DNA from: Stenotrophomonas_A sp035629025
Lineage (GTDB): Bacteria > Pseudomonadota > Gammaproteobacteria > Xanthomonadales > Xanthomonadaceae
NCBI GenBank assembly: GCA_035629025.1
Contig: DASPIU010000047.1
Location: 1-64,000, forward strand
Direction of reading: 5' to 3'
DNA length: 64,000 nt
The notes beneath the pieces were generated by a model. That model was not told where the DNA came from, did no database searches, and saw only the letters and a list, made by a program, of their open reading frames with translations. This document shows positions 51,925 to 61,262 of the stretch, piece by piece. The position numbers were made by a program, and so were the translations under genes. Positions within the stretch are counted from its first letter, which is position 1. Each line of letters opens with the position of its first letter.

Positions 51925-54366
51925 ATGACCGAAGAAATCAACCCGACGCCGGCGAACGGCAACACTTACGACTCCAGCAAGATCACCGTCCTGCGCGGCC
52001 TGGAGGCGGTTCGCAAGCGCCCTGGCATGTACATTGGCGATGTCCACGACGGCACCGGCCTGCACCACATGGTGTTTGAAGTCGTCGACAACTCGGTCGA
52101 CGAAGCCCTCGCGGGCCACGCCGACGACATCGTGGTGACCATCCATGTCGACGGCTCGGTCTCGGTCTCGGACAACGGTCGCGGCGTTCCGGTCGACGTC
52201 CACAAGGAAGAAGGCGTCTCCGCGGCGGAGGTGATCCTCACCGTGCTGCACGCCGGCGGCAAGTTCGACGACAACAGCTACAAGGTTTCCGGTGGCTTGC
52301 ACGGCGTCGGCGTGTCGGTGGTCAACGCGCTGTCCGAGCACCTGTGGCTGGACATCTGGCGCGATGGGCACCACTACCAGCAGGAATACTCGCTCGGTGA
52401 GCCGCTGTACCCGCTCAAGCAGCTCGAAGCTTCGCAAAAGCGCGGCACCACGCTGCGCTTCAAGCCAGCCGCCGAGATTTTCACCGACGTCGAGTTCCAT
52501 TACGAAATCCTCGCCCGGCGCCTGCGCGAGCTGTCGTTCCTCAACTCCGGCGTGCGCATCACCCTGCTCGACGAGCGTGGCGAAGGCCGCCGCGACGACT
52601 TCCACTACGAAGGCGGCATCCGCAGCTTCGTGGAGCATCTGGCGCAGCTGAAGACGCCGCTGCACCCCAACGTCATCTCGGTGACCGGCGAATACAACAA
52701 CATCGTCGTGGACGTCGCCCTGCAGTGGACCGACGCCTACCAGGAAACGATGTACTGCTTCACCAACAACATCCCGCAGAAGGATGGCGGCACCCACCTG
52801 GCCGGCTTCCGTGGCGCGCTGACCCGCGTGCTCAGCAACTACATCGAGCAGAACGGCATCGCCAAGCAGGCCAAGATCAGCCTGACCGGCGACGACATGC
52901 GCGAAGGCATGATCGCCGTGCTGTCGGTGAAGGTGCCGGATCCGAGCTTCTCCTCGCAGACCAAGGAGAAACTGGTCAGTTCCGACGTCCGTCCCGCGGT
53001 CGAGAACGCCTTTGGCGCGCGCCTGGAGGAGTTCCTGCAGGAACATCCAAACGAGGCCCGCGCCATCGCCGGCAAGATCGTCGATGCCGCGCGCGCGCGC
53101 GAAGCCGCACGCAAGGCGCGCGATCTGACCCGCCGCAAGGGCGCGCTGGACATCGCCGGCCTGCCCGGCAAGCTCGCCGACTGCCAGGAAAAGGATCCTG
53201 CACTGTCGGAGCTGTTCATCGTCGAGGGTGACTCGGCCGGTGGCTCGGCCAAGCAGGGCCGCAACCGCAAGAACCAGGCGGTGCTGCCGTTGCGCGGCAA
53301 GATCCTCAATGTGGAACGCGCGCGCTTTGACCGCATGCTGGCCAGCGCCGAAGTCGGCACGCTGATCACCGCGTTGGGCACGGGCATCGGCAAGGACGAG
53401 TACAACCCGGACAAGCTGCGCTACCACCGCATCATCATCATGACCGACGCCGACGTGGACGGCTCGCACATCCGCACGTTGCTGCTGACGTTCTTCTACC
53501 GGCAGATGCCGGAGCTGATCGAGCGCGGCCACATCTACATCGGCCTGCCGCCGCTGTACAAGCTCAAGCAGGGCAAGAGCGAGCTGTACCTGAAGGACGA
53601 TGCTGCGCTCAATGTCTACCTCGCCAACAGCGCGGTGGAAGGCGCGTCGCTGGTGCCCGCCGCCGATGAGCCGGCAATCGAGGGCTTGGCCCTGGAGAAG
53701 CTGCTGCTGGCCTATGCCAACGCCAAGGAAGCCATCGCCCGCAACGCGCACCGCTACGACACGCGCCTGCTCGATGCGCTGATCGACTTTGCCCCGCTCG
53801 ACCTGCAGCACCTGCGCAACCCCGCCGCCGGCGAAGGCCTCGAGGTGCTGGCCAACCGCCTCAACCAGGGCAGCCTGGGCACGCCGCGCTACAGCATCAG
53901 CCTGCAGGAACCGAACGATCAGCGCCCCGCCGCGCTGAAAGTCCTGCGCCGGCACATGGGCGAGGAAGCGCGCATCTTCATCCCGCTGTCGGCTTTCGAG
54001 ACCGGTGAACTGCGCCCGCTGCACGAAGCCGCCAAGCTGCTGCACGGCCTGGTCCGCGACGGTGCGCAGATCGTGCGCGGGAACAAGTCGCAGGCCATCG
54101 AGACCTTCGCACAGGCGCAGGCCTGGCTGCTGGAAGAGGCCAAGAAGGGCCGGCAGATCCAGCGCTTCAAGGGCCTGGGTGAAATGAATCCCGAGCAGCT
54201 GTGGGAAACCACGGTCAACCCGGATACCCGGCGCATGCTGCAGGTGCGGATCGAGGACGCGGTGGCAGCCGACCAGATCTTCAGCACGCTGATGGGCGAT
54301 GTGGTTGAACCCCGCCGCGACTTCATCGAAGACAACGCGCTGAAAGTCGCCAACCTCGATATCTGA
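51925..54366 (+). CDS. gyrB: DNA gyrase subunit B
   Basis: An 813-residue GyrB, the ATPase half of gyrase. The start is MTEEINPTPANGNTYDSS, then SSKITVLRGLEAVRKRPGMYIGD. The GHKL ATP site includes VVDNSVDEALAG, DNGRGVPVD and GGLHGVGVSVVNALS. The TOPRIM domain has IVEGDSAGGSAKQGRNR, and DADVDGSHI holds the metal-binding aspartates. QRFKGLGEMNPEQL lies near the end. The ATG at 51925 was chosen by homology of the N-terminus; the upstream frame is leader sequence. Confidence 0.97.
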   Translation: MTEEINPTPANGNTYDSSKITVLRGLEAVRKRPGMYIGDVHDGTGLHHMVFEVVDNSVDEALAGHADDIVVTIHVDGSVSVSDNGRGVPVDVHKEEGVSAAEVILTVLHAGGKFDDNSYKVSGGLHGVGVSVVNALSEHLWLDIWRDGHHYQQEYSLGEPLYPLKQLEASQKRGTTLRFKPAAEIFTDVEFHYEILARRLRELSFLNSGVRITLLDERGEGRRDDFHYEGGIRSFVEHLAQLKTPLHPNVISVTGEYNNIVVDVALQWTDAYQETMYCFTNNIPQKDGGTHLAGFRGALTRVLSNYIEQNGIAKQAKISLTGDDMREGMIAVLSVKVPDPSFSSQTKEKLVSSDVRPAVENAFGARLEEFLQEHPNEARAIAGKIVDAARAREAARKARDLTRRKGALDIAGLPGKLADCQEKDPALSELFIVEGDSAGGSAKQGRNRKNQAVLPLRGKILNVERARFDRMLASAEVGTLITALGTGIGKDEYNPDKLRYHRIIIMTDADVDGSHIRTLLLTFFYRQMPELIERGHIYIGLPPLYKLKQGKSELYLKDDAALNVYLANSAVEGASLVPAADEPAIEGLALEKLLLAYANAKEAIARNAHRYDTRLLDALIDFAPLDLQHLRNPAAGEGLEVLANRLNQGSLGTPRYSISLQEPNDQRPAALKVLRRHMGEEARIFIPLSAFETGELRPLHEAAKLLHGLVRDGAQIVRGNKSQAIETFAQAQAWLLEEAKKGRQIQRFKGLGEMNPEQLWETTVNPDTRRMLQVRIEDAVAADQIFSTLMGDVVEPRRDFIEDNALKVANLDI

Positions 54367-54379
54367 CATCATCGAGCCT

Positions 54380-54408
54380 GCCGCCGCATCGGGGAGCGAT
54401 GCGGCGGC
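54380..54408. terminator. 12-bp hairpin after gyrB
   Basis: GCCGCCGCATCG, loop GGGAG, CGATGCGGCGGC: a perfect stem 13 bases past the gyrB stop, without a T-run. It may reduce read-through into the CPBP gene. Confidence 0.6.
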
Positions 54409-54432
54409 CACCCCCGGCCGCGCAGGAACGCG

Positions 54433-55287
54433 ATGAACGATCTCCCCGTGTCTCCGTCTTCCGCCGTACAGACCCTGTCCGCGCCGGCCAACGCAGCGCC
54501 CGCGCCCGATCGCGCGCCACTGCTGAACTTCTTCCTCGATGCACTGATCGCGCTGGTGGTGCTGCTGTTCGTCAGCATCGGCAGCGGCATTGCCTGGGGC
54601 GTGTTCCGCGGCATCCAGGTAGTGGCGCAGGCACGCAGCAAGGGCGTCGAAATCGACCCGGCGCAAGTGAGCCACCAGCTCGGCCAACCTGGCGCGATGG
54701 CGCAGTTGTTGATGGCATTGGTGAGCACCGGCGCCGCTGCACTGGTCGTCTATTTCTGGCGCCGCCGCGCCGGCCGCGCGGAGCGGCAGCAAGCGTGGGC
54801 CGCGCTGCGCCAGCCGGGCACCTGGGGCCTGGCGATGCTGGTGGCGGTTGGCGTGTTCTGCTTCAGCACCGCCACCGGCATGCTGGCCGATCAACTGCAG
54901 ATCAAGCCGGTGCCGACCAACCTGTCGTTGATGAGCGACCTGCTCTCGCAATGGCCGCTTTCGGCGGTGCTGTTTGCCGTCGTGTTGGCGCCGGCGTATG
55001 AGGAACTGCTGTTCCGGCGCGTGCTGTTCGGGCGTCTGCTCGCCGCCGGCCGTCCGTGGCTGGGCATGCTGCTCAGCAGTCTGGCCTTTGCCCTGCTGCA
55101 CGAAATCCCGGGTCTCAGCGGCAATGGCGTGCTCGCCATCTGCCAGCTGTGGCTGGTCTACGGAACCATGGGCGCCGCGTTTGCCTGGTTGTACTGGCGC
55201 ACCGGTTCGTTGTGGGCCGCCATCATTGCGCACGGCCTGAACAACGCGATTGCATTGGCGGCGCTGTATTGGTTCGGCGTGCAATAA
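54433..55287 (+). CDS. CPBP family intramembrane metalloprotease
   Basis: A 284-residue membrane protein with about seven helices. The CPBP/Abi signature is complete: motif 1 APAYEELLFRRVLFGRL with the Glu-Glu pair, motif 2 FALLHEIPG, and motif 3 IAHGLNNAIA. The first 25 residues are an Ala/Pro-rich cytosolic lead. Substrates unknown. The ATG has AGGA six bases upstream. Confidence 0.9.
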   Translation: MNDLPVSPSSAVQTLSAPANAAPAPDRAPLLNFFLDALIALVVLLFVSIGSGIAWGVFRGIQVVAQARSKGVEIDPAQVSHQLGQPGAMAQLLMALVSTGAAALVVYFWRRRAGRAERQQAWAALRQPGTWGLAMLVAVGVFCFSTATGMLADQLQIKPVPTNLSLMSDLLSQWPLSAVLFAVVLAPAYEELLFRRVLFGRLLAAGRPWLGMLLSSLAFALLHEIPGLSGNGVLAICQLWLVYGTMGAAFAWLYWRTGSLWAAIIAHGLNNAIALAALYWFGVQ

Positions 55288-55374
55288 GCAGCCTTGGTTT
55301 GCCAGCCGTGCAGTTTGCTTGACGAAAAGTTAAGCCGTCCCTGCGAAAATCCCTCGAACCTTCGGGGGATCCTG

Positions 55375-56184
55375 ATGAAGAAGTTACTACTCCTTGGCGC
55401 TGTTGCTTCGCTGGCCTTGGCTGCGTGCGCAACGACCACCTCGCCGACCGGGCGCAAGCAGATGATCGGCGGGGTGTCGCAGCAGCAGCTCGACCAGCTC
55501 GGCGCGCAGGCGTTTGCCGAGACCAAGTCCAAGGAAAAGATCAGCGCCGACGGCAAGCAGAATGCGTACGTGCGTTGCGTGGTCAACGCGCTGGTCGCGC
55601 AATTGCCGCCGCAGTGGCGCGGCGTGGCCTGGGAAACAGCGGTGTTCGTCGACGACGAGCCCAACGCCTTCGCCTTGCCGGGTGGCAAGGTTGGCGTCAA
55701 CACCGGCATCTTCAAGGTCGCCAAGAACCAGGACCAGCTCGCCGCCGTGCTGGGCCATGAGATCGGCCACGTCATCTCGCGCCATCACGAAGAACGCATC
55801 ACCCGGCAGATGGGCGCGCAGACCGGCCTGTCGGTGCTGGGGGCGCTGGCTGGCGCGGCTTATGGCGGCAACGCCGCCAGCGCGGTCAATCAGATCGGCG
55901 GCATGACCGCGCAGACCGCATTCCTGTTGCCCGGCTCGCGCACCCAGGAGAGCGAGGCCGACATCGTCGGCCAGCGCCTGATGGCCGACGCCGGCTTCGA
56001 CCCCTCACAAGCGGTCAACCTGTGGCAGAACATGATGCAGGCGGGCGGCAGTCGTCCCGCGCAATGGCTGTCCACGCACCCGGACCCGGCCAACCGCATT
56101 CGCGAATTGCAGCGTGATACGCCTGCCCTGATGCCAGTGTTCGAGCAGGCGCGGAGCGCCGGGCGGATTCCACGTTGCGGCTAG
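55375..56184 (+). CDS. M48 family metalloprotease, lipoprotein (LoiP-like)
   Basis: A 269-residue M48 peptidase anchored as a lipoprotein: MKKLLLLGAVASLALAAC ends with a lipobox and Cys near 18. The zinc site is HEIGHVISRHHEER, with the third ligand in ESEADIVGQRLM. The pattern resembles LoiP/YggG, envelope quality-control proteases. GGGGG precedes the ATG at 55375. Confidence 0.92.
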   Translation: MKKLLLLGAVASLALAACATTTSPTGRKQMIGGVSQQQLDQLGAQAFAETKSKEKISADGKQNAYVRCVVNALVAQLPPQWRGVAWETAVFVDDEPNAFALPGGKVGVNTGIFKVAKNQDQLAAVLGHEIGHVISRHHEERITRQMGAQTGLSVLGALAGAAYGGNAASAVNQIGGMTAQTAFLLPGSRTQESEADIVGQRLMADAGFDPSQAVNLWQNMMQAGGSRPAQWLSTHPDPANRIRELQRDTPALMPVFEQARSAGRIPRCG

Positions 56185-56322
56185 ACGCCAGCGTATTGCT
56201 GCACCCCAGCATGGAAAGCGTTTTCGGTGCGTGAAAGATTCTGATAAGTTTGCCGGCTCGATTTTTCGTACGGCAAGCGTTTCCTTCCAGTGCCGCTCAG
56301 GCGGCACCCGACCGAGGTGATC

Positions 56323-57507
56323 ATGAAACTGCCCAAGCGCAACAAAGCCCTGCTGTCCCTGCTCATTGCCGGCGCCCTTGGCGGCGCGGTTGTCACGGAC
56401 GCAGTCGCACAGTCGGACTCGGGTCGGAACCGCAATTCGCGTTCGGCCAAGGCCGAGGTGATGTTCCCCAACGCCACGCGCCAGGAGCCGAAGGAAAAGA
56501 CCTCGGCCAAGCTGGGCAGCAAGCTGCAGAAGCTGGTGGACACGTTCAACAAGGGCGAGGACTACGCCGGCGTGCGCACCCAGGCCGATGAGATCATCGC
56601 CAACCCGGCCGCCAACAACGCCGACAAGTCGCTGGCCTCGCAGCTCGCCGCCCAGGCCGCGTACAACCTCGACGACACCGCCGGCGCGAAGAAGTATCTG
56701 CAGCAGGCCATCGACCTCAATGGCCTGGACAACAACGGCCACTTCCAGTCGATGCTGATGCTGGCCCAGCTGCAGCTGCAGGACAACCAGTACACCGAGG
56801 GCCTGGCCACGCTGGACAAGTACCTGGCCGAGTCCAAGTCGCAGAAGCCGGAAGACCTGATCCTCAAGGGTCAGGCGCTGTACCAGTCCGAGCGCTACCA
56901 GGAGGCCATCCCGGTCCTGAAGCAGGCCATTGCCGCTTCGTCCGCGCCCAAGGACAGCTGGACTCAGCTGCTGATGGCCGCCTACGCCGAAGCCGGCCAG
57001 TCCGGCGAGGCCGTTGCCGCCGCCGAAGCCCTGGTCGCCAAGAACCCGAACGACAAGAAAGCCCAGCTCAACCTGGCCAGCATGTACATGCAGGCCGACC
57101 AGATGGACAAGGCCGCCGGCGTGATGGACAAGCTGCGCGCCAGCGGCCAGCTCACCGATGAGCGCGAGTACAAGCAGCTGTACTCGATCTACGCGAACAT
57201 GGACAACCGGGAAAAGGACGTCATCGCGGTCATCAACGAAGGCACCCAGAAGGGAATCCTGAAGCCGGATTACCAGACCTACCTGGCCCTGGCTCAGTCG
57301 TACTACTACACCGACCAGATTCCGCTGGCGATCGACAACTGGAAGAAGGCGGCCCCGCTGTCCAAGGACGGCGAGACCTACCTCAACCTGGCCAAGGTTC
57401 TAAAGAACGAAGGCCGTCCGGCCGAAGCTAAGGAAGCGGCCCAGCAGGCGCTGGCCAAGGGCGTGAAGAAGCCCGAGGACGCAAAGAAGATCATCAGCGG
57501 AAAATAA
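56323..57507 (+). CDS. Tetratricopeptide-repeat protein, exported, next to tonB
   Basis: A 394-residue secreted protein with a signal peptide (residues about 1-30, ending DAVAQ) and roughly ten TPR-like helical pairs, such as ALYQSERYQEAIPVLKQAI and ANMYMQADQMDKAAGVM-type units. Its place directly before tonB suggests a partner or assembly aid for the TonB system; this is inferred from position. The ATG at 56323 has GAGG five bases upstream. Confidence 0.85.
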   Translation: MKLPKRNKALLSLLIAGALGGAVVTDAVAQSDSGRNRNSRSAKAEVMFPNATRQEPKEKTSAKLGSKLQKLVDTFNKGEDYAGVRTQADEIIANPAANNADKSLASQLAAQAAYNLDDTAGAKKYLQQAIDLNGLDNNGHFQSMLMLAQLQLQDNQYTEGLATLDKYLAESKSQKPEDLILKGQALYQSERYQEAIPVLKQAIAASSAPKDSWTQLLMAAYAEAGQSGEAVAAAEALVAKNPNDKKAQLNLASMYMQADQMDKAAGVMDKLRASGQLTDEREYKQLYSIYANMDNREKDVIAVINEGTQKGILKPDYQTYLALAQSYYYTDQIPLAIDNWKKAAPLSKDGETYLNLAKVLKNEGRPAEAKEAAQQALAKGVKKPEDAKKIISGK

Positions 57508-57654
57508 GGCGTAAAAAAACGCCCGGGACCCCTGTGCATAAGTGGCTACAGGGCGCGGGATTGGTATAAGCTTGGAGGTTCCTGCGGTGTCAGAGCCGCC
57601 CGATGCGGGGATCACGGCAGTGATCCAGGCCCCCACAGAAAGAGCCATTGGCGC

Positions 57655-58326
57655 ATGACGGAACAATATGTTGTCCACAGGTATGACCAGGATACCGGGA
57701 ACCAGGGATTGAGCTGGCCCCGTATCATCGGTATTGCCTTCGTAATCGCTTTGCATCTGGCTGCCCTGATGCTGCTGCTGATTCCTGCCGTCGCGCCGAA
57801 GGCCGTCGCCGAGAAGGAGCGCAACGTCATGGTGACGATCGTCGACGCTCCGCCGCCGCCGCCGCCACCCCCGCCGCCGCCGCCGCCGCAGGACAAGCCG
57901 CCGCCGCCGGTGAAGAACCTGGCGCCGCCGCGTCCGTCGCCGGTTCCGCCGCCGCCGGAAGCGCCCGTGGTCGATGTGCCCGAACCGCGCCCGTCCGACA
58001 TCGTGACGCCGCCGTCGCCGCCGACGCCGCCGCAGCCGCCGTCGGACATCAGCGCCAGCGTGGACATCTCGTCCAAGAACATGAATCCCCCGAAGTATCC
58101 GCCGGCGGCTTTCCGTGCGGGCATCCAGGGCGAAGTGATCCTGATCGTGGACGTCGATGCGAGCGGTAACGTGACCAACGTTTCGGTCGAGAAGTCCAGC
58201 CGTAACCGTGATCTGGATCGTGCGGCCATGGATGCCGCCCGCAAGTGGCGCTTCAACCCGTCCGTCGTGAACGGGCAGAAGACCGCCGGCCGCGTCCGCG
58301 TCCCGGTCAACTTTGCGCTTAACTGA
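57655..58326 (+). CDS. tonB: Energy transducer TonB
   Basis: A 223-residue TonB that couples the ExbBD proton motor to outer-membrane receptors. One N-terminal helix (IGIAFVIALHLAALMLLLI) includes the SxxxH-type His. The linker is extremely Pro-rich, with a run of a dozen Pro encoded by CCG/CCA/CCC repeats. The C-terminal domain has PKYPPAAFRAGIQGEVILIVDVDASG and AAMDAARKWRFNP, the standard TonB fold. An extended -10-like TGGTATAAG lies at 57562-57570, about 85 bases upstream. Confidence 0.95.
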   Translation: MTEQYVVHRYDQDTGNQGLSWPRIIGIAFVIALHLAALMLLLIPAVAPKAVAEKERNVMVTIVDAPPPPPPPPPPPPPQDKPPPPVKNLAPPRPSPVPPPPEAPVVDVPEPRPSDIVTPPSPPTPPQPPSDISASVDISSKNMNPPKYPPAAFRAGIQGEVILIVDVDASGNVTNVSVEKSSRNRDLDRAAMDAARKWRFNPSVVNGQKTAGRVRVPVNFALN

Positions 58327-58335
58327 TTGTCAGGG

Positions 58336-58352
58336 CCGGGCCTCCGGCCCGG
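58336..58352. repeat. Hairpin between tonB and exbB
   Basis: CCGGGCC, TCC, GGCCCGG: a seven-base GC stem ten bases past the tonB stop, without a T-run. Such a stem inside an operon could set tonB and exbB at different levels. Confidence 0.5.
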
Positions 58353-58410
58353 TCAACCCTGTCGTTATTAGCACTACCCTTCATCACCACACACAACAAA
58401 GGTAAGCGTC

Positions 58411-59172
58411 ATGCTGCAGGATCTCTTCATCGCCGCCGCTGCCGGGGGTTCCAACCCGTCGGCTGCCCTCTCGCAGATGGGCTTCGAGCACCTGATCGGG
58501 GAAATGACCTCGCACCCGGGTGACTTCGCCGTCTCCTGGGTCGTCCTCATCACCCTGATCGCCATGTCCGCCATGTCCTGGTACTGGACCGTGATCAACA
58601 TCTTCCGTTCGGTGCGTCTGAAGAGCGCCGCTGATCGCGTGACCACGCTGTTCTGGGAAGCCCCGAACGCGCAGGAAGCCATTCGCGCCATGGAAGAGCA
58701 GCCGGCTTCCGAGCCGTTCTCGAAGATCGCCCTGGACGCCGCCCAGGCCGCCGCCCACCACCAGCGCGCCGAAGGCAGCAACACCGGCCTGGGCGAGAAC
58801 CTGAGCCGTTCGGAGTTCGTGGACCGCGCCCTGCGCCAGGCCGTGACCCGTGAGAGCACCCGCCTGCAATCGGGCATGACCCTGCTGGCCACCGTCGGTG
58901 CGACCGCGCCGTTCGTCGGTCTGCTCGGTACCGTGTGGGGCATCTACGGCGCGCTGATCAAGATCGGTGCGACCGGTTCGGCCTCCATCGACGCCGTTGC
59001 CGGCCCGGTGGGTGAAGCGCTGATCATGACCGCCATCGGTCTGTTCGTCGCGATCCCGGCCGTGTTCGCCTTCAACTTCTTCTCGAAGGTCAACAGCTCG
59101 ACGATCGCCAAGTTCGACACGTTCGCCCACGACCTGCACGACTTCTTCGCCACCGGTTCGCGCGTCAAGTAA
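58411..59172 (+). CDS. exbB: ExbB proton-channel protein
   Basis: A 253-residue MotA/TolQ/ExbB family protein with three helices. The conserved core is LLATVGATAPFVGLLGTVWGIYGAL and GPVGEALIMTAIGLFVAIPAVFAFN. With ExbD it forms the proton-driven motor for TonB. AAAGG lies eight bases before the ATG. Confidence 0.95.
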   Translation: MLQDLFIAAAAGGSNPSAALSQMGFEHLIGEMTSHPGDFAVSWVVLITLIAMSAMSWYWTVINIFRSVRLKSAADRVTTLFWEAPNAQEAIRAMEEQPASEPFSKIALDAAQAAAHHQRAEGSNTGLGENLSRSEFVDRALRQAVTRESTRLQSGMTLLATVGATAPFVGLLGTVWGIYGALIKIGATGSASIDAVAGPVGEALIMTAIGLFVAIPAVFAFNFFSKVNSSTIAKFDTFAHDLHDFFATGSRVK

Positions 59173-59226
59173 GACGCGCCTCCGGCAACGAGCAAGTCAT
59201 CGCAACCGATTTAGACGGAGCCTGTT

Positions 59227-59652
59227 ATGGCCTTCAGTAGTGGAAACAGCGGTGGCCCGATGGCCGACATCAACGTCACGCCCCTCGTGGACGTGATGCT
59301 GGTGCTGCTGATCATCTTCATCATTACGGCGCCGCTGATGTCCCACAAGGTCAAGGTGGAACTGCCCGAGGCCAACCTGAACCAGAAGCCGGACGAAACC
59401 AACGATCGCAAGGGTCCCATCACCCTTTCGGTCAAGGAAGACGGCTCGCTGTTCTGGAACGACGAGCCGATCTCCAAGGAGTCCCTGGAGTCGCGCCTGT
59501 CCACCGCCGCGCAGCAGACCCCGCAGCCGCCGCTCAACCTGCGTGGTGACAAGACCACGAAGATGAGCACGATCAACGAGGTCACCAAGATCGCGCAGGG
59601 TCAGGGCATGCTGGACATCGGCTTCGTTGCGACCAAAGAGAAGGAGCGGTAA
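59227..59652 (+). CDS. exbD1: ExbD proton-channel protein, copy 1
   Basis: A 141-residue ExbD/TolR protein. One helix, MADINVTPLVDVMLVLLIIFIIT, carries the essential Asp; a periplasmic domain follows. The ATG has GGAG six bases upstream. It is followed after three bases by a second exbD, as is usual in xanthomonads. Confidence 0.95.
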   Translation: MAFSSGNSGGPMADINVTPLVDVMLVLLIIFIITAPLMSHKVKVELPEANLNQKPDETNDRKGPITLSVKEDGSLFWNDEPISKESLESRLSTAAQQTPQPPLNLRGDKTTKMSTINEVTKIAQGQGMLDIGFVATKEKER

Positions 59653-59655
59653 GCC

Positions 59656-60066
59656 ATGGCTTTTTCAAGTGGTAGCGGCCGCGGTCCGATGGCCGACATC
59701 AACGTCACGCCCCTGGTGGACGTGATGCTGGTGTTGCTCATCATCTTTATCGTCACCGCGCCGATCATGACGTACCCGATCGCCGTGGATCTGCCGCAGC
59801 GCGTGATCAACCCGCCGCCGGAGACCGTGGAGCCGCCGCCGCCGATCGAGCTGCGCATCGATGCCAGCAACCAGGTGTATTGGAACAACAGCCCGGTCGC
59901 TGTCAGCGAACTGCAGCAGCGGATGGAGGAAGAGGTCCAGCGTGACCCAACCAACCAGCCGCAGCTGAAGATCGACGCCAATCCGGATTCCGAGTACGAA
60001 GTGATGGCTCGGGTGCTGGCTGCGGCGAAGAACGCGCAGATGAAGAAGATCGGCTTCGTCCAGTAA
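59656..60066 (+). CDS. exbD2: ExbD proton-channel protein, copy 2
   Basis: A 136-residue ExbD paralogue. Residues 8-30 are nearly the same as in the first copy (ADINVTPLVDVMLVLLIIF), but the periplasmic domain is quite different (Pro-rich ETVEPPPPIELRID). In Xanthomonas exbD2 has been linked to plant interactions. AAGGAG precedes the ATG by nine bases. A strong terminator follows. Confidence 0.95.
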   Translation: MAFSSGSGRGPMADINVTPLVDVMLVLLIIFIVTAPIMTYPIAVDLPQRVINPPPETVEPPPPIELRIDASNQVYWNNSPVAVSELQQRMEEEVQRDPTNQPQLKIDANPDSEYEVMARVLAAAKNAQMKKIGFVQ

Positions 60067-60114
60067 CGCACGCAACACCGCAATACCCGCAATACTCAGT
60101 CATGACGCGACTGC

Positions 60115-60145
60115 AAACGCCACCGGAAACGGTGGCGTTTTTTTT
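60115..60145 (+). terminator. Terminator of the tonB-exb operon
   Basis: Eleven-base stem AAACGCCACCG / CGGTGGCGTTT with loop GAAA and a run of eight T. It lies between the converging exbD2 and pdxJ. Confidence 0.92.
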
Positions 60146-60176
60146 GTGTCCTCGCTGCGTATCCGCGGCGCGCGGC

Positions 60177-60935
60177 TCAGGCTTGCTGGCGCAGGATGTC
60201 CAGATAGCTGCGCACGGTGTTTTCCAGGCCGTCATACAGGGCTTCGCCGATCAGCGCGTGGCCGATCGACACTTCGAGCACCCCTGGCACCGCGGCCAGG
60301 AAGTCAGCCAGGTTTGCCTGCGACAGGTCATGCCCGGCATTGACGCCCAGGCCCAGCGCCTGCGCCTGCCGCGCCGTGCTGGCGAACAGATCGAGCGCGG
60401 CCTGCGGCCGGCCGCCGGCGTGGGCCTCGGCAAATGGGCCGGTATAGAGCTCGATGCGATCGGCGCCGATCGCGGCCGCCTTGGCCAGGCCGGGGTTGCC
60501 TGCATCAACGAACAGGCTGACCCGGCACCCCATTGCGCGCAGCTCGGCCACGAGTGGGCGCAGACGCTCGCTGTCGCGATCGAAGTCGAAGCCGTGGTCG
60601 GAAGTGAGCTGGCCGTCGCCATCCGGCACCAGGGTCGCCTGCGCCGGGCGCGCCTCACGGCATAGGGCGAGCAAGCCCCGGTAGCCCTCGCGCGGTGGCG
60701 CGAACGGGTTGCCCTCGATGTTGAACTCCACCCCGCGCTGCCGCGTCAACGTGGACAGCACATGCACGTCCTCGGCGCGGATGTGCCGGCGGTCGGGGCG
60801 CGGGTGCACGGTGATGCCGTGGGCGCCCGCGTCCAGGCAGGCCGTGGCCGCGCGCAATACATCCGGATCGTGGCCGCCGCGCGAGTTGCGCAGCACCGCG
60901 ATCTTGTTGACGTTGACCGAAAGCCGCGTGGCCAC
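60177..60935 (-). CDS. pdxJ: Pyridoxine 5'-phosphate synthase
   Basis: A 252-residue PdxJ, which makes pyridoxine phosphate from 1-deoxyxylulose-5-phosphate and 3-amino-2-oxopropyl phosphate. Family blocks are LSVNVNKIAVLRNSRGG, GITVHPRPDRRHI (active His), FNIEGNPF, and GHALIGEAL at the end. The start is GTG at 60935, with GAGG six bases upstream. The small membrane protein gene ends eight bases before it. Confidence 0.95.
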   Translation of the reverse strand: MATRLSVNVNKIAVLRNSRGGHDPDVLRAATACLDAGAHGITVHPRPDRRHIRAEDVHVLSTLTRQRGVEFNIEGNPFAPPREGYRGLLALCREARPAQATLVPDGDGQLTSDHGFDFDRDSERLRPLVAELRAMGCRVSLFVDAGNPGLAKAAAIGADRIELYTGPFAEAHAGGRPQAALDLFASTARQAQALGLGVNAGHDLSQANLADFLAAVPGVLEVSIGHALIGEALYDGLENTVRSYLDILRQQA

Positions 60936-60943
60936 GCCGGGCC

Positions 60944-61198
60944 TCAGGACTCGGCGGGCGGCTGTTCGCCGGCGGCCTTGCGCGCGGCAGCCAGGGTGCG
61001 CAGGCGGTGCAGCTCGACCGGGTCGACGATGTGACCGGCTTCCTCAACCTCGCCCATGCGCGAGAGGAACCAGCCGCGGGCCCAGGCCACCATGAGGACC
61101 AATGCGGCCAGCAGGCAGGCCACCAGCAGCCACATGTGCGGCGTACTGAATGCCAGGATCAGGGCGCCCAGCGCCAGGAGCAGAAACAACCAGTGCAT
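60944..61198 (-). CDS. Small two-helix membrane protein, unknown
   Basis: An 84-residue protein with two adjacent hydrophobic segments (about residues 2-17 and 20-38), then a charged C-terminal tail with HIVDPVELHRLRTLAAARKA. The ATG has GGGGAG eight bases upstream. It lies in a leftward unit with pdxJ. No family recognised. Confidence 0.7.
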   Translation of the reverse strand: MHWLFLLLALGALILAFSTPHMWLLVACLLAALVLMVAWARGWFLSRMGEVEEAGHIVDPVELHRLRTLAAARKAAGEQPPAES

Positions 61199-61262
61199 GA
61201 CAGTCTCCCCAGAGGTCGGCGCAGTGTAGCGCCGGCAATGGGGACGTTCCACGTGGTCGCGG

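Noticed and set aside
57508..57524. GGCGT-A7-ACGCC as a terminator after the TPR gene
   Set aside because: The stem is five bases and the A-run is in the loop, not a T-run after the stem.
57849..57900. CCG-repeat microsatellite in tonB as a phase-variable tract
   Set aside because: Units are in-frame triplets with mixed codons; changes would alter the Pro-rich linker length but not switch the gene off.
61244..61259. A fourth parS-like site (GTTCCACGTGG) upstream of cls
   Set aside because: Only the left half matches; three of the last positions differ, and an equally good half-site occurs inside yidC near 46144, so chance is likely.
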